64,000 nt of DNA from Niveispirillum sp. SYP-B3756 (GCF_009495745.1 NZ_WIDQ01000013.1:1-64000); one strand, 5' to 3'; shown: positions 40,423 to 50,451, counted from the first letter of the stretch. A program made the numbers and translations. The notes: generated from the letters alone by a model not told the origin.

Positions 40423-43257
40423 TCAGTAGCGGTAGCTGACGCCGAACAGGAATTCCCGCCCGTACTTCTCATAGGTTTCCGGCAGGCTGGACCCGTCACT
40501 GGTCTTGGTCCCGCCGCTATCCAGGCCCACACGGGTGCGATAGGGGCTGTCCGTCAGATTGTTCACCTGGAACAGGAAGCCCAGATTTTCAAACTGGCCT
40601 TCCTGGATGGTGTAACCGATCTGCGCATCCACCTGCTTGTCAGACAGGATTTCCGTGAAGCCACGGTTGGCGTAAAGCTGCACCACCTCGCCCTTGAAGG
40701 CGGAGCGATAGCGCTGGCTGATCCGCGCCTGGAACCCGTCACGTTCATAATAGGCGGTCAGGTTATAGACCGTCTTGGACAGGCCGGGAATGCGCACGGC
40801 CTGGCCCGGATCGTTCTTGTCCGTCGGGTTCAGGCTGGACCAGGTGAGTGACAGGCTGCCCTGCACGCCAAACCCTTCCAGCGGCTCATACAATTGGCCG
40901 AAATCCAGGGCACCGGAGAATTCCAGCCCCTTCAGATTGCCGCCATTGCCATTGGCCGGCAGGGTGATCTGGCCCATATTGCTGATCTTGACCCCGGCGG
41001 GGATGCTGGATGCCGTGGTGGGCAAGGGCAGGCCGCTGAAATCAAAGGGCTGGGTCTGGTTGTAGATGTAGGTCTTCAGCTTCTTGTAGAAGCCGGCGAT
41101 CGAAATATAGGTCGTCGGCGCCACATACCATTCATAGGCCAAGTCGGCCGCATCGGCCTTCCAGGGCTTCAGGTTGGGATTGCCACCGCTGGCCGACCAG
41201 GGGTTGACCGTACTGCCCGCCGCGCAAGTCTGGCCGTTGCAGATTGTGCCGTTGAAGGAGGGCGTGACATTGGCGCGCATGTCATCCATTCGCGGCCGCG
41301 CCATGGTCTTTGACAGACCCAGCCGCAAACGGTGCCCATCGCCCAGATCATAGATGGCGTTCAGGCTTGGCAGCACATCGGTATAGGTTTCCTTGGCGCT
41401 GATGGCAGTGGGGACCACTTTGCCACTGGTGCCATTGATAATCACACCGCTGGATGATTGCTGCTGCCGCACCACCTGCACACCGACATTACCGGTCAGG
41501 TCGCCAAACCCATAATTGGCGCGGGCAAAGAAGGTGGTGACCTTTTCAGAGATGTCCCAGTTCTTGTCGTAATTGTTGGCATCGACCAGCGGCGTTTGAT
41601 CAAAATATTTCCGCCAGACATTGCCGATATCCACGCTCAGCACATCGCCCATGCCGGCAAAGCCCAGCGAGGTGGGGGCCACCAGATCGGCGGGATCGAC
41701 ATAGACCTGCTGGTTATTCTTCAAGAACAGATCATATTCCACCACCCGCTTGGTCTTTTCACGGTTGGTGTAATTGACACCGACCGACAGCTTGTTGATG
41801 AAGCTGTCAAATTCCTGATCAACCCGGGCCTCGGCGGATTTCACCTCTTCCTTCACGTCCGGATAACGGACGGCGCCATCATGGCCCCAGCCGCCCCAGG
41901 GGGCATGGTCACCCAGCGACACCTTGGTCGCATCGGCATAGTTCAGCCCGGTTTTATACTGGGAGAAGCCGTCATCATTGATGTTGAAATCGATCTTGTC
42001 GAAGGTGCGACCGACATCAGGGGTGTTGCTGGTCACGCGCCCCACGCCACGGCCATAGCCGGCATAGGTTTCCATGATCTGTTCGCGCCGCTTGTTGCGC
42101 GAATAGGAAAGATCGGCGACCAGCTTGGTGCTGTCCGTCAGGTCGAATTCATTATTCAGCCCGATGGAGAACAGCTTATCATTGCGGGTGTTGAAGTCAT
42201 TGCGCAGTTGCGGCACGCCATTATTCAGCGTGCCGCTGCGGGCGAACTGTGAGCCGCCGACAGTATCCGTCTTCAGGTTGGTGAAGGTGGCACCATCAGC
42301 CCAGCCATTGGAGAACCATTGCGCGCCGCGCGTCGTTTCTTCCTGCTCGAACTTGGAATAATAGACGTCCAGCGTGCTGTGGATCGTCTCGTTCGGCTGG
42401 AACTCGACAATGCCGATCACGGCATCGCGGGTATTGTTGCGGGAGGTGGCGAACACCTCCTGCCCGTTCAGCATCAGCGCATTCTTGGCGGCGGCATCTT
42501 GCACGGCGTCCGGGAAGGCCTCATAGCCATAGGCCTTGTAATGCTTCACCTGGGACGGGCTGTCCATATGGGCATAGCCGATGGCAATGCCCAGCTTGCC
42601 ATCCAGGAACTGGTCGATATAGGAGGCGCTGGCCCGGTTGCCCCAGGTGCCGACATCGCTGTTCAGCTTGCCGCCGGACAGTTTCTCGCCCCGCACATTC
42701 ACCGACGCCGCCCGCTTGCCAAACTCCAGCGGCCGCACGGTGCGCAGGTCGGCGGTGCCCGACAGGCCCATGCCGGAAACCTGCGCATCCGGCGTCTTGT
42801 AGATGACGACCGACGACAGCAGTTCGGACGGATACTGGTCGAATTCCACCGCGCGGTTGTCGCCAGAACTTGCCTGCTGACGGCCGTTCAGCAAAGTGGT
42901 GGTGAAGTCAGGCGCCAGACCACGGATGGAGATCACCTGGGCGCGGCCATTGACGCGCTGGGCCGCCAGACCGGGCAGACGGGCAATGCTTTCCGCGATG
43001 GAGATATCAGGCAGCTTGCCGATATCTTCGGCCGAAATCGCCTCCACGATGGAGGTTTCGTTCTTCTTGATATTGATCGAATTCTGGATGCCAGCGCGGA
43101 TGCCGGTCACGACGATTTCGTCGACCACATCGCTGCTGCCCGCCTGTTGCTGGGCGGCTGCGGCACCGGACAGTGCCAAGCTGAGCGCCAGGCCCGACAC
43201 GGTGCGGTACAGCACGCCGGACAGCGTCCAGCCTCCGCTGGAAACGCGGTTCGCCAT
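40423..43257 (-). CDS. TonB-dependent outer-membrane receptor
   Basis: A 944-residue TonB-dependent transporter. The signal peptide (LYRTVSGLALSLALSGAAAA) ends near residue 30. The TonB-box-like VVDEIVVTGIRAGIQNSINI follows. The plug has ISAEDIGKLPDISIAESIAR, then QVISIRGLAPDFTTTLLNG, the block typical of carbohydrate-type receptors in alpha- and gammaproteobacteria. The barrel ends in REFLFGVSYRY with a terminal aromatic. ATG 43257 has GGAGGAG upstream. It should import a glycoside whose breakdown uses the GH3 and GH30 enzymes. Confidence 0.93.
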   Translation of the reverse strand: MANRVSSGGWTLSGVLYRTVSGLALSLALSGAAAAQQQAGSSDVVDEIVVTGIRAGIQNSINIKKNETSIVEAISAEDIGKLPDISIAESIARLPGLAAQRVNGRAQVISIRGLAPDFTTTLLNGRQQASSGDNRAVEFDQYPSELLSSVVIYKTPDAQVSGMGLSGTADLRTVRPLEFGKRAASVNVRGEKLSGGKLNSDVGTWGNRASASYIDQFLDGKLGIAIGYAHMDSPSQVKHYKAYGYEAFPDAVQDAAAKNALMLNGQEVFATSRNNTRDAVIGIVEFQPNETIHSTLDVYYSKFEQEETTRGAQWFSNGWADGATFTNLKTDTVGGSQFARSGTLNNGVPQLRNDFNTRNDKLFSIGLNNEFDLTDSTKLVADLSYSRNKRREQIMETYAGYGRGVGRVTSNTPDVGRTFDKIDFNINDDGFSQYKTGLNYADATKVSLGDHAPWGGWGHDGAVRYPDVKEEVKSAEARVDQEFDSFINKLSVGVNYTNREKTKRVVEYDLFLKNNQQVYVDPADLVAPTSLGFAGMGDVLSVDIGNVWRKYFDQTPLVDANNYDKNWDISEKVTTFFARANYGFGDLTGNVGVQVVRQQQSSSGVIINGTSGKVVPTAISAKETYTDVLPSLNAIYDLGDGHRLRLGLSKTMARPRMDDMRANVTPSFNGTICNGQTCAAGSTVNPWSASGGNPNLKPWKADAADLAYEWYVAPTTYISIAGFYKKLKTYIYNQTQPFDFSGLPLPTTASSIPAGVKISNMGQITLPANGNGGNLKGLEFSGALDFGQLYEPLEGFGVQGSLSLTWSSLNPTDKNDPGQAVRIPGLSKTVYNLTAYYERDGFQARISQRYRSAFKGEVVQLYANRGFTEILSDKQVDAQIGYTIQEGQFENLGFLFQVNNLTDSPYRTRVGLDSGGTKTSDGSSLPETYEKYGREFLFGVSYRY

Positions 43258-43339
43258 CAACTCCTCCTCCCACACACCCCGGGCCGCAGCTGCGGCGGCC
43301 CTGATTTTTGTTGCCGCTGAAATGCCGTTGCGTTGCGGC

Positions 43340-43357
43340 ATTGAAAGCGCTTCCAAT
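43340..43357. promoter_or_regulatory. LacI-family operator upstream of the TonB receptor gene
   Basis: ATTGAAAGCGCTTCCAAT is a near-perfect palindrome centred on the GCGC core typical of LacI/GalR-family operators. It lies 83 bases upstream of the receptor start and downstream of the lacI-type gene. It is the obvious site for the adjacent repressor, giving induction of receptor, halogenase, GH3 and GH30 together. Confidence 0.8.
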
Positions 43358-43458
43358 CTGCGCGCCGCCCAGGGGCTTGTCAAGCGGCCTGGAACAGGTG
43401 ACGGTCGTATGTTGGGTTTTTGCAACAGCGGGTAGCGGGGGTGGTAAACGCGCCTGGG

Positions 43459-44496
43459 TTAGAACGCCTTGGTGGTCTGGCGGCAGACCAGGGCATGGTC
43501 CAGTTGCTGGAATTGCGGGCCATCCATTACGGCACCGGTCAGCCGGCCGACCAGCAGTTCAACCGCCCTTTGGCCCAACAGCTTCACCGGCTGATGCACT
43601 GTGGTCAGCGGCGGCCAGACGATGGAGGCAACGGGCGCATCGTCGAATCCAGTGATGGCGATATCACCCGGTATATCCAGGCCGCGCGCATGGGCCGCCG
43701 CCAGGGCGCCCGCCGCCATATCGTCATTGGCGCAGACCAGCACGCTGGGCGGGTTGGCATCATCCAGCATTTCCGGCGTCAATCTTGTGCCGGATCGGAA
43801 GGTGAAATCGCCGCGCCGGATCAGGCAGGCATCATCGCCCAGCCCATGGTCGGCCAGGGCGCGGCGGAACCCGTCCAGCCGGCGTTCGGCGGAAAGATGT
43901 GCCTCCAGTCCCGCGATGAAACCGAAGCGGCGATGGCCCAGCCGGATCAGGGCGCAGGTCAGGTCATATCCCGCTGCTTCATCATCCACGCCCACCCCGT
44001 CGATCAGGGTGCGGGCGCTGGGGCCGGGGGAAACGGCCGCAACTTTGCAGCCCCGCGCCAGGGCGGTTTCCACCAGGGCCAGATCGTCGCTGAAGGGCGG
44101 GCAGAGAATCAGCCCCTCGCAGCGCTGGTCATCGATCAGCTCCAGAATGCGCCGCTGCTGGTCCGGCGCATCCAGCGGGATCTGGTGGATCAGCAGCTGA
44201 TAGCCCAGCGTGACACAGGCCCGCAGCGCCCCCAGCTCCAGCGCCGCCTCGTAATAGGAATTGGGCTCGCTCTCCGGATCGGAATTGAAGACAAAGCCCA
44301 GGGTGCGGCTGGCCCCGCCGGCCAGACTGCGCGCCTGCGGGTTGACCTTGTAATCCAGCGCCTTCACTGCCTCCATCACCTTGGTGCGCACGGCGGGGCG
44401 GACATTGGGGCCGCCATTCAACACGCGGGATACGGTGACACGGGCCACGCCGGACAGGCGGGCGACATCGTCAATGGTCGGCTTCTTACCGTTCAA
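43459..44496 (-). CDS. LacI-family transcriptional repressor
   Basis: A 345-residue LacI/GalR regulator. The N-terminal helix-turn-helix is TIDDVARLSGVARVTVSRVL with the hinge LDYKVNPQARSLAGG. The periplasmic-binding-like ligand domain follows (TLGFVFNSDPESEPNSYY, VLVCANDDMAAGALAAAHAR, GDIAITGFDDAPVASIVWPP). The YEAALELGALRACVTLGYQL segment points to the sugar-binding group. It lies immediately upstream of the receptor gene in the same direction, with the GAAAGCGCTTCC operator between them. Confidence 0.93.
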   Translation of the reverse strand: MNGKKPTIDDVARLSGVARVTVSRVLNGGPNVRPAVRTKVMEAVKALDYKVNPQARSLAGGASRTLGFVFNSDPESEPNSYYEAALELGALRACVTLGYQLLIHQIPLDAPDQQRRILELIDDQRCEGLILCPPFSDDLALVETALARGCKVAAVSPGPSARTLIDGVGVDDEAAGYDLTCALIRLGHRRFGFIAGLEAHLSAERRLDGFRRALADHGLGDDACLIRRGDFTFRSGTRLTPEMLDDANPPSVLVCANDDMAAGALAAAHARGLDIPGDIAITGFDDAPVASIVWPPLTTVHQPVKLLGQRAVELLVGRLTGAVMDGPQFQQLDHALVCRQTTKAF

Positions 44497-44682
44497 CCCC
44501 GCCTCTCCCAGGCTTTGGCATTATGATTGCTGTGGCGATGTAGCATAGAAGACGTGGTTTCCCAATGGTGCAGCGGCACCGCTGGAACGATTGCCCCGGT
44601 TAAATGTTATAAAGCTGATGCATGGATGCGCGCGGGCAGGGGGTGCCGCAGCATAGGATGAGCAGGGTCCACCCCCGTTGCC

Positions 44683-45123
44683 ATGCCTGCCTGCCCGATG
44701 TCCGATCTTGCGTTTGATGATGGTGGCGCCATTGCGCCAAACCCAAGCACCCCGCACCGGGGCGGGCTTGCCCCCTGGCAATTGCGCCGGGTGCTGCGGA
44801 TGATGGGCAATCTGGCCGGCGATCATGGGCTGGCTGATCTGGCGCGGGAATGTGGTATTTCCGTCGGCCATTTTTCCCGCGCCTTCAAACAAAGTGCCGG
44901 GATGTCGCCGCATCAATGGCTGCTGGAGCGGCGGGTGGCGCAGGCGCGGCACCTGCTGGCAACCTCCCCATCCCCCATTGCAGAGATTGCGCAGCAATGC
45001 GGTTTTGCTGACCAGAGCCACCTGACCCGCGTTTTCGAACGCATCACCGGCACCACGCCTGGCCGCTGGCGCCGGCAATTACCGGGGGTGGTGCCTGAAA
45101 ATGAACAACCGCCGGTCGGCTGA
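44683..45123 (+). CDS. AraC-type transcriptional regulator, DNA-binding domain only
   Basis: A 146-residue protein made up almost entirely of the two helix-turn-helix motifs of AraC/XylS regulators: GLADLARECGISVGHFSRAF and IAEIAQQCGFADQSHLTRVF, the second ending in GTTPGRWRR. No effector-binding domain is present, so activity may depend on expression level. It is divergent from the lacI-type gene. It could add to control of the sugar locus or act elsewhere; the context does not decide. Confidence 0.85.
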   Translation: MPACPMSDLAFDDGGAIAPNPSTPHRGGLAPWQLRRVLRMMGNLAGDHGLADLARECGISVGHFSRAFKQSAGMSPHQWLLERRVAQARHLLATSPSPIAEIAQQCGFADQSHLTRVFERITGTTPGRWRRQLPGVVPENEQPPVG

Positions 45124-45134
45124 CCGGCGGTTGT
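45105..45134. terminator. Bidirectional-type hairpin between convergent genes
   Basis: ACAACCGCCGGTC pairs perfectly with GACCGGCGGTTGT around a 4-base loop. It overlaps the end of the AraC-type gene and faces the end of the DUF2189 gene. There is no long T run in either direction, so efficiency is uncertain. Confidence 0.6.
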
Positions 45135-45156
45135 CATGCTGCTTTGCCGCTTGGGT

Positions 45157-45981
45157 TTATTCAGCGCCGGGAACCGGGGTGCGCCCCAACGCCCGTACAT
45201 ACAGGTGCCAGGTCGCATGGCCCAGCCAGGGCAGGGTGATGATCAGGGCCAGCAGGCCAGCGGCAATGCTGAACCCGATCACCACCGCCACCATGGCACC
45301 CCAGGCCAGCATCAGCGGCAGGTTCAGCAGCACCGCCCGCAGGCTGGCCAGGATGGCCGTCACAACATCCACATCCCGATCCAGCAGCATCGGTACGGAG
45401 AAAACCGACAATGCGAAGATGGTGGTGGCGATCAGCCCGCCGGCAATGATGCCGGTGGCGGCAAAGCGCAGCCCGGCGAAGCTTCCCGTCACGGCGGCCC
45501 AAAGCTGAGCCACCTCCATCGGGGCGGGGCCGAAATACAGCGCATAGATCAAGGTGGCGATCTTCAACCAGGCGATGGTGGCGAATACCAGGAACAGGCC
45601 CAGCATCCCGATCTGGCTGCCGCCATGCCGGCGAAACGCGAAGAACACCTTCAGCGGTTCCACCGGCCGGCCCAACTGCCGCCGACGGCTGATTTCGTAA
45701 AGGCCCAGGGCCGCGAACGGCCCGAACAGCAGGAAGCCGGTGATGGCCGGAAACATCAGATGCGGCTGATCTGCCATGGTCAGGGCCAGCAGCCCGCCCA
45801 GGCCCAACAGGGCATAAATGCCGCCAAAGGCCAGCCCATAGGCGGGGGCGGCCTTGAAATCGGCCCAACCGTCGGCCAGGGCCTCCTGCAAATCATGGTT
45901 GGTCAACCGGCGTGCGGTTGGCACCGGAACGTAATCTGCCGGGAGCGGCAATATGCGCTCCCCTTCGTGAAACGCCACCAT
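45157..45981 (-). CDS. DUF2189 integral membrane protein
   Basis: A 274-residue membrane protein of the DUF2189 family, common in alphaproteobacteria and of unknown function. RRLTNHDLQEALADGWADFK is the conserved N-terminal block. Six or so hydrophobic segments follow (GLAFGGIYALLGLGGLLAL, FPAITGFLLFGPFAALGLY, MLGLFLVFATIAWLKIATLI, ATGIIAGGLIATTIFALSVF, LPLMLAWGAMVAVVIGFSIA). DRDVDVVTAILASLRAV is the conserved amphipathic stretch. ATG 45981 has GGGAGGAC upstream; the longer reading frame adds non-conserved residues. Confidence 0.85.
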   Translation of the reverse strand: MVAFHEGERILPLPADYVPVPTARRLTNHDLQEALADGWADFKAAPAYGLAFGGIYALLGLGGLLALTMADQPHLMFPAITGFLLFGPFAALGLYEISRRRQLGRPVEPLKVFFAFRRHGGSQIGMLGLFLVFATIAWLKIATLIYALYFGPAPMEVAQLWAAVTGSFAGLRFAATGIIAGGLIATTIFALSVFSVPMLLDRDVDVVTAILASLRAVLLNLPLMLAWGAMVAVVIGFSIAAGLLALIITLPWLGHATWHLYVRALGRTPVPGAE

Positions 45982-46151
45982 AACGTCCTCCCTTACCTGT
46001 GTCGCACAGGGGGTGCCGATCTCTTCCGGGCGGTCACCCGGAAAAGATGGTGGCGCAAATTGTCGCGGCCCGCCAGTCAAAACGATGGATCGAATGGAGA
46101 TATTTTTCGGTTGAATTCATGTGGCGCTGCAACCAAAAAATATGTGCATCG

Positions 46152-46187
46152 CAACAAAAAGAACCCCTGGCGACAGGGGCCAGGGGT
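46152..46187 (-). terminator. Rho-independent terminator of the esterase gene
   Basis: On the minus strand ACCCCTGGC and GCCAGGGGT (46163-46171 with 46179-46187) form the stem and TTCTTTTTG follows. It lies about 35 bases after the esterase stop. Confidence 0.8.
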
Positions 46188-46222
46188 GCAAGTGGGGACG
46201 GGTCAGGGAGGTCAGGTGTGTC

Positions 46223-47266
46223 TTAAATACCGCCGCCATCGCTGAAGGCGTAGATATCGTGCGAGGCCAGGGCCCGGCCGATATCGGCAATGGCGCGGTT
46301 GGCGGCCGACAGGCGGCCGCCCATGGTGATGAAGCCATGCACCATGTCGGCGTAACTGCGATGGATGACCGGTACACCGGCGGCAGCCAGCCGCCCGGCA
46401 TAGGCGCGGCCTTCATCCAGCAGCGGATCGAACCCGGCGGTGATGATCACGGTCGGCGGCAACCCGTCGAACCGGGCTGCCCGCAGGGGCGACACGCGCC
46501 AATCATGCTCAACATCCTGGCCGGCCAGGTAATTGGCGACATAGGCCAGATATTGCTTGCGCGTCAGCAGATAGCCATCGGCATGGGCGAAATGGGAGGG
46601 CAGGCTGGCCGACAGGTCGGTGCAGGGATAGATCAATACCTGCCCCTTTAGGGACGGTCCGCCCTCATCCCGCGCCTTCAGGGCCAGCACGGCGGCGATG
46701 TTGCCGCCGGCGCTGTCACCCGCCACGCCGATGGCCAGCGGATCGATGGCCAGCAGCGGGGCGTAATTGGACAGCCAGCGCAGGGCTTCCCAGCCATCCT
46801 CAATCGGGGCGGGCCAGGGGTTTTCCGGGGCCAGCCGATAATCCACGGCGACGATGACATGGCCGGTGGCGATGGCCAGCTGGCGGCACAGCGTATCATG
46901 GCTGTCCAGATCGCCCACCGTCCAGCCGCCGCCATGGAAGAACAGCAGGGCCGGCAGCGGCCGGAACCCGAAGGACGGCCGGTAGAGCCGCAGGTTCAGC
47001 TTGCCCGCCGGTGTATTGATCACCTCCTCCCGGATGGAGGCGATGTCCGGCACTGTTGGCCCCAGCGCCCGGCGCACCTGGGTGAAGATACGGCGGGTTT
47101 CAGCCAGATTGCGCCCAGCCGTGGCGCTGCCGGCAATCAGGGTCACGACATCTGCCACCTCCGGCGACAGGCCGGGGCCGACCAGGAAATCCGGCACATC
47201 CGGCACCAGACGCAGGGAACTGTCGGCCGGAACGGGTTTGGAGAGCGGCAGCAGATTGGTAGACAT
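46223..47266 (-). CDS. HSL-family alpha/beta hydrolase (carboxylesterase)
   Basis: A 347-residue hormone-sensitive-lipase-type esterase. HGGGWTVGD (111-119) forms the oxyanion hole, GDSAGGN contains the nucleophile S185, and ITAGFDPLLDEG and DMVHGFITMGG give the acid and histidine. The family hydrolyses short to medium acyl esters in the cytoplasm. ATG 47266 is preceded by GGAGG. It is encoded alone, divergent from msrP across a strikingly AT-rich spacer. Confidence 0.9.
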   Translation of the reverse strand: MSTNLLPLSKPVPADSSLRLVPDVPDFLVGPGLSPEVADVVTLIAGSATAGRNLAETRRIFTQVRRALGPTVPDIASIREEVINTPAGKLNLRLYRPSFGFRPLPALLFFHGGGWTVGDLDSHDTLCRQLAIATGHVIVAVDYRLAPENPWPAPIEDGWEALRWLSNYAPLLAIDPLAIGVAGDSAGGNIAAVLALKARDEGGPSLKGQVLIYPCTDLSASLPSHFAHADGYLLTRKQYLAYVANYLAGQDVEHDWRVSPLRAARFDGLPPTVIITAGFDPLLDEGRAYAGRLAAAGVPVIHRSYADMVHGFITMGGRLSAANRAIADIGRALASHDIYAFSDGGGI

Positions 47267-47370
47267 GGGTTTTCCTCCGCCAGAAAGAGGAAGGTCGCCA
47301 GGGGAACGACGCTTTCTGACAAGGATGGTGTCGTTAATTTCCTATTGAGTCAATGGGAATTATATTTCAG

Positions 47371-47395
47371 TTTGTTAAATATATTTATAAACAAA
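47371..47395. promoter_or_regulatory. AT-rich near-palindrome between esterase and msrP
   Basis: TTTGTT...AACAAA flanks a TAAATATATTTA core within a 100-base stretch that is far AT-richer than the rest of the chromosome. It may be a binding site for a regulator or a nucleoid protein controlling one of the two divergent genes. No regulator is encoded beside it. Confidence 0.35.
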
Positions 47396-47512
47396 ATTAA
47401 TATGTAAAAATGTATTCCTGTCGCAGCCCCGGCGCGGGGGCTAGCCGTGGCGGCAGGGGGCGCTTATCTTCTCCCCATGGGTTCCCCGCCCGCATGATGT
47501 GAGGAAAAGCCG

Positions 47513-48445
47513 ATGCTGCTGCGCCATGCCCCGGATCTGGGCGAACGCGATGTGACGCCCCAGGCGCTCTATCTCAGCCGCCGTCATTTGCTGGCGGGGG
47601 CGGGTGGGCTGCTGCTGGCCGGCAGTGCCGCCGCCGCCCCGCTGACGGCGGCCAAAAGCAAGCTCTCCACCGACGAGACACTGACGCCGCTGAAGGACGT
47701 TACCAGCTACAATAATTATTACGAATTCGGTGTCGACAAGTCGGAGCCAGCGCGCAATGCGCACCGGCTGACCACCAGCCCCTGGACTGTGCAGGTGGAT
47801 GGCATGGTGGCCAAACCCACCAACTTTGCCCTGGAAGATATCATCAAGCCGGCCAAGCTGGAGGAGCGGATCTACCGGATGCGCTGCGTGGAAGGCTGGT
47901 CGATGGTGATCCCCTGGATCGGCTTTCCCCTGGCCGATCTGCTGGCGCGGGTGGAGCCGCTGGGCAGCGCCAAATATGTGGCCTTTGAAACCGCGCTGCG
48001 CCCCAATGAGATGACGGGGGTGGGCGGTTTCCTGAAGGTGCTGGACTGGCCCTATCGGGAGGGGCTGCGACTGGATGAGGCGATGCACCCGCTGACCTTG
48101 CTGGCCGTGGGGCTGTATGGGGAGACGCTGCCCAACCAGAATGGGGCGCCGCTGCGTCTGGTGGTGCCGTGGAAATATGGTTTCAAGGGCATCAAATCCA
48201 TCGTCCGCATCACCTTGACGGACAAGCAGCCGCAGACCAGCTGGAACATGCAGGCGCCGCAGGAATATGGCTTCTATTCCAACGTTAATCCGGAGGTCGA
48301 TCATCCGCGCTGGAGTCAGGCGACGGAGCGGCGGATCGGGGAAGGCGGGCTGTTCGCCAAGCGCCGGCCGACCCTGCCCTTCAACGGCTATGCCGATCAG
48401 GTGGCCGGGCTTTATACCGGTATGGATCTGCGGAAATATTATTGA
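47513..48445 (+). CDS. msrP: MsrP periplasmic methionine-sulfoxide reductase, molybdopterin subunit
   Basis: A 310-residue MsrP (YedY). A Tat signal with twin arginine R23-R24 ([17 protein letters not shown]) exports the folded molybdenum enzyme. Family blocks: [32 protein letters not shown] with the Mo ligand C125, and [19 protein letters not shown]. It reduces methionine sulfoxide in periplasmic proteins with electrons from MsrQ. Its stop overlaps the msrQ start. Confidence 0.95.
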   Translation: MLLRHAPDLGERDVTPQALYLSRRHLLAGAGGLLLAGSAAAAPLTAAKSKLSTDETLTPLKDVTSYNNYYEFGVDKSEPARNAHRLTTSPWTVQVDGMVAKPTNFALEDIIKPAKLEERIYRMRCVEGWSMVIPWIGFPLADLLARVEPLGSAKYVAFETALRPNEMTGVGGFLKVLDWPYREGLRLDEAMHPLTLLAVGLYGETLPNQNGAPLRLVVPWKYGFKGIKSIVRITLTDKQPQTSWNMQAPQEYGFYSNVNPEVDHPRWSQATERRIGEGGLFAKRRPTLPFNGYADQVAGLYTGMDLRKYY

Positions 48446-49068
48446 TGGCCGCCCTGCCGCGCTGGCTGCGCCAGCCTGCCTTCCCCTCCTGGCCGTTCTA
48501 TCTGCTGGGGCTGGCGCCGGGTGTCTGGCTTTTTGTCCAGGCGCTGACGGATAATCTGGGGGCCGATCCGGCCAAGGCGCTGGAACGCGGCCTGGGGGAA
48601 TGGGCGCTGCGGCTGATCATCCTGGGGCTGGCCATCACGCCGCTGCGCCAGTCCTTGGGCATTAACTGGTTGCGCTATCGCCGGGCGGTGGGGTTGCTGG
48701 CCTTCTTCTATGTGCTGGCCCACCTGATCACATATATCCTGCTGGATCAGGGGCTGGATTGGGCGGCCATCGGGGCCGATATCCTGAAACGACCCTATAT
48801 CACCATCGGGATGCTGGGCTTTGTGCTGCTGCTGCCGCTGGCGGTGACGTCCAGCAATGCCATGATCCGTCGGCTGGGGGGCGTGCGCTGGCGCCGGCTG
48901 CACCGGCTGGTTTATCCGGCGGCGCTGGCCGGCGCGGTGCATTTCCTGCTGCTGGTCAAGTCCTGGCCGCTGGAGCCCATCATCTATGCCGCCATCGTGG
49001 TGACCCTGCTGGGCTGGCGTCTGCTGCCCCGTGGCGGGCGTGAGCGACCCGCCACGGGGAGACTTTAA
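48445..49068 (+). CDS. msrQ: MsrQ heme-binding membrane subunit
   Basis: A 207-residue membrane protein (YedZ family) passing electrons from the quinone pool or flavin reductase to MsrP. Hydrophobic helices include LRLIILGLAITPLRQSLG, AVGLLAFFYVLAHLITYILL, IGMLGFVLLLPLAVTSSNAM and YPAALAGAVHFLLLVKSW. Conserved heme-ligand histidines lie in VLAHLIT, WRRLHRLVYP and GAVHFLL. The ATG at 48445 overlaps the msrP stop (TGATG). Confidence 0.93.
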   Translation: MAALPRWLRQPAFPSWPFYLLGLAPGVWLFVQALTDNLGADPAKALERGLGEWALRLIILGLAITPLRQSLGINWLRYRRAVGLLAFFYVLAHLITYILLDQGLDWAAIGADILKRPYITIGMLGFVLLLPLAVTSSNAMIRRLGGVRWRRLHRLVYPAALAGAVHFLLLVKSWPLEPIIYAAIVVTLLGWRLLPRGGRERPATGRL

Positions 49069-49071
49069 AAA

Positions 49072-50451
49072 TCAACAGCCCACCACATTGACGGCCAGCC
49101 CGCCCAGGCTGGTTTCCTTATATTTTGAGCTCATCTCCACACCTGTCTGGCGCATGGTTTCAATCACCGCGTCCAGGGAGACGACGTGGCTGCCATCGCC
49201 GCGCAGGGCCAGATAGGCGGCGTTGATCGCCTTCACCGCCCCCATGGTGTTGCGTTCGATGCAGGGCACCTGCACCAGCCCGCCGATCGGGTCGCAGGTC
49301 AGGCCCAGATTATGTTCCATGCCGATCTCGGCGGCATTTTCGATCTGTTGGTTATTGCCGCCCAAGGCTGCGGTCAGCCCGGCGGCGGCCATGGAACAGG
49401 CGACACCGACCTCCCCCTGGCAGCCCATTTCGGCCGCCGAGATGGAGGCGCGGATTTTATAGAGAAAGCCGATGGCCGCCGCTGTCATCAACAGGGTGCG
49501 GGAACCAGCGCGGTTGGCGCCGGACACAAAGGTCTCATAATATTTCAGCACGGCGGGTAGGATGCCGGCAGCCCCGTTGGTGGGGGCCGTCACCACCCGG
49601 CCACCAGCTGCATTCTCCTCATTCACGCTCAGCGCGTAGAGGCTGACCCATTCGAACACGTGGGACGGCTCGATCCGGGGCATACTGGCCATCAAGGTCT
49701 GATGCAGGGAACGGGCGCGGCGGCGCACCTTCAGCCCGCCGGGCAGGATGCCATCCTGCCGGCAGCCGCGCTCGATACAATCCAGCATGGCCTGGCGTAC
49801 CTTGTCGACAAACTCCACCGTCTCGGCCCGGCTGCGGAACGCCTCCTCATTGGCCCAGACGATATCGGCGATGGAAAGGCCCTGCTGTTCCCCGATGGCC
49901 AGCAGTTCCGCCCCGGAGTTGAACAGGTGGGGCAGGGTGACATTGGGCCGGTCGCCGGCATGGGCCCCTTCCATGCGGATGGCTCCGCCGCCCACGGAAT
50001 AAAATATCTGCTCCAACTGCCGCCCATCGGGATAATGCGCGGTAAAGCGCATGGCATTAGCGTGGAAGGGCAGGAATTCCCCCATGCGGAAGCGCAGATG
50101 CTCGGCTTCCACAAAATGCACCGGCGTACCCCCGCCCAGCGGCAGTGACTGGTCGCGCGCAATGGCGGCGATCAGATCGGGCACCGCATTGGGGTCGATC
50201 CGGTCCGGCAGCCAGCCGGACAGGCCCAGCAGCACGGCATGGTCGGTGGCATGGCCCTTGCCGGTCAGCGCCAGCGAACCATAAAGATCGCAGGTGACCA
50301 TGTGCGGCTGGCCATGTGCGGTGGCCATGGCGGCAAAGGCGGCCCCCGCCCGCATGGGCCCCACGGTGTGGGAACTGGACGGGCCGATGCCGATGGTGAA
50401 CAGATCGGTCACCGAAAGGGAAGGGAACAGCGGGGCGGCGGCAATGGTCAC
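49072..50451 (-). CDS. sdaA: L-serine ammonia-lyase, iron-sulfur type
   Basis: A 459-residue one-chain L-serine dehydratase converting serine to pyruvate and ammonia. [20 protein letters not shown] is the N-terminal signature. [20 protein letters not shown] and [20 protein letters not shown] carry the catalytic loop and cysteines of the 4Fe-4S cluster, and [19 protein letters not shown] supplies another ligand. I chose GTG 50451 ([18 protein letters not shown]), which gives the usual family length and has AGGAG upstream; the frame further upstream runs through a riboswitch. A tandem glycine riboswitch precedes it. Confidence 0.93.
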   Translation of the reverse strand: MTIAAAPLFPSLSVTDLFTIGIGPSSSHTVGPMRAGAAFAAMATAHGQPHMVTCDLYGSLALTGKGHATDHAVLLGLSGWLPDRIDPNAVPDLIAAIARDQSLPLGGGTPVHFVEAEHLRFRMGEFLPFHANAMRFTAHYPDGRQLEQIFYSVGGGAIRMEGAHAGDRPNVTLPHLFNSGAELLAIGEQQGLSIADIVWANEEAFRSRAETVEFVDKVRQAMLDCIERGCRQDGILPGGLKVRRRARSLHQTLMASMPRIEPSHVFEWVSLYALSVNEENAAGGRVVTAPTNGAAGILPAVLKYYETFVSGANRAGSRTLLMTAAAIGFLYKIRASISAAEMGCQGEVGVACSMAAAGLTAALGGNNQQIENAAEIGMEHNLGLTCDPIGGLVQVPCIERNTMGAVKAINAAYLALRGDGSHVVSLDAVIETMRQTGVEMSSKYKETSLGGLAVNVVGC

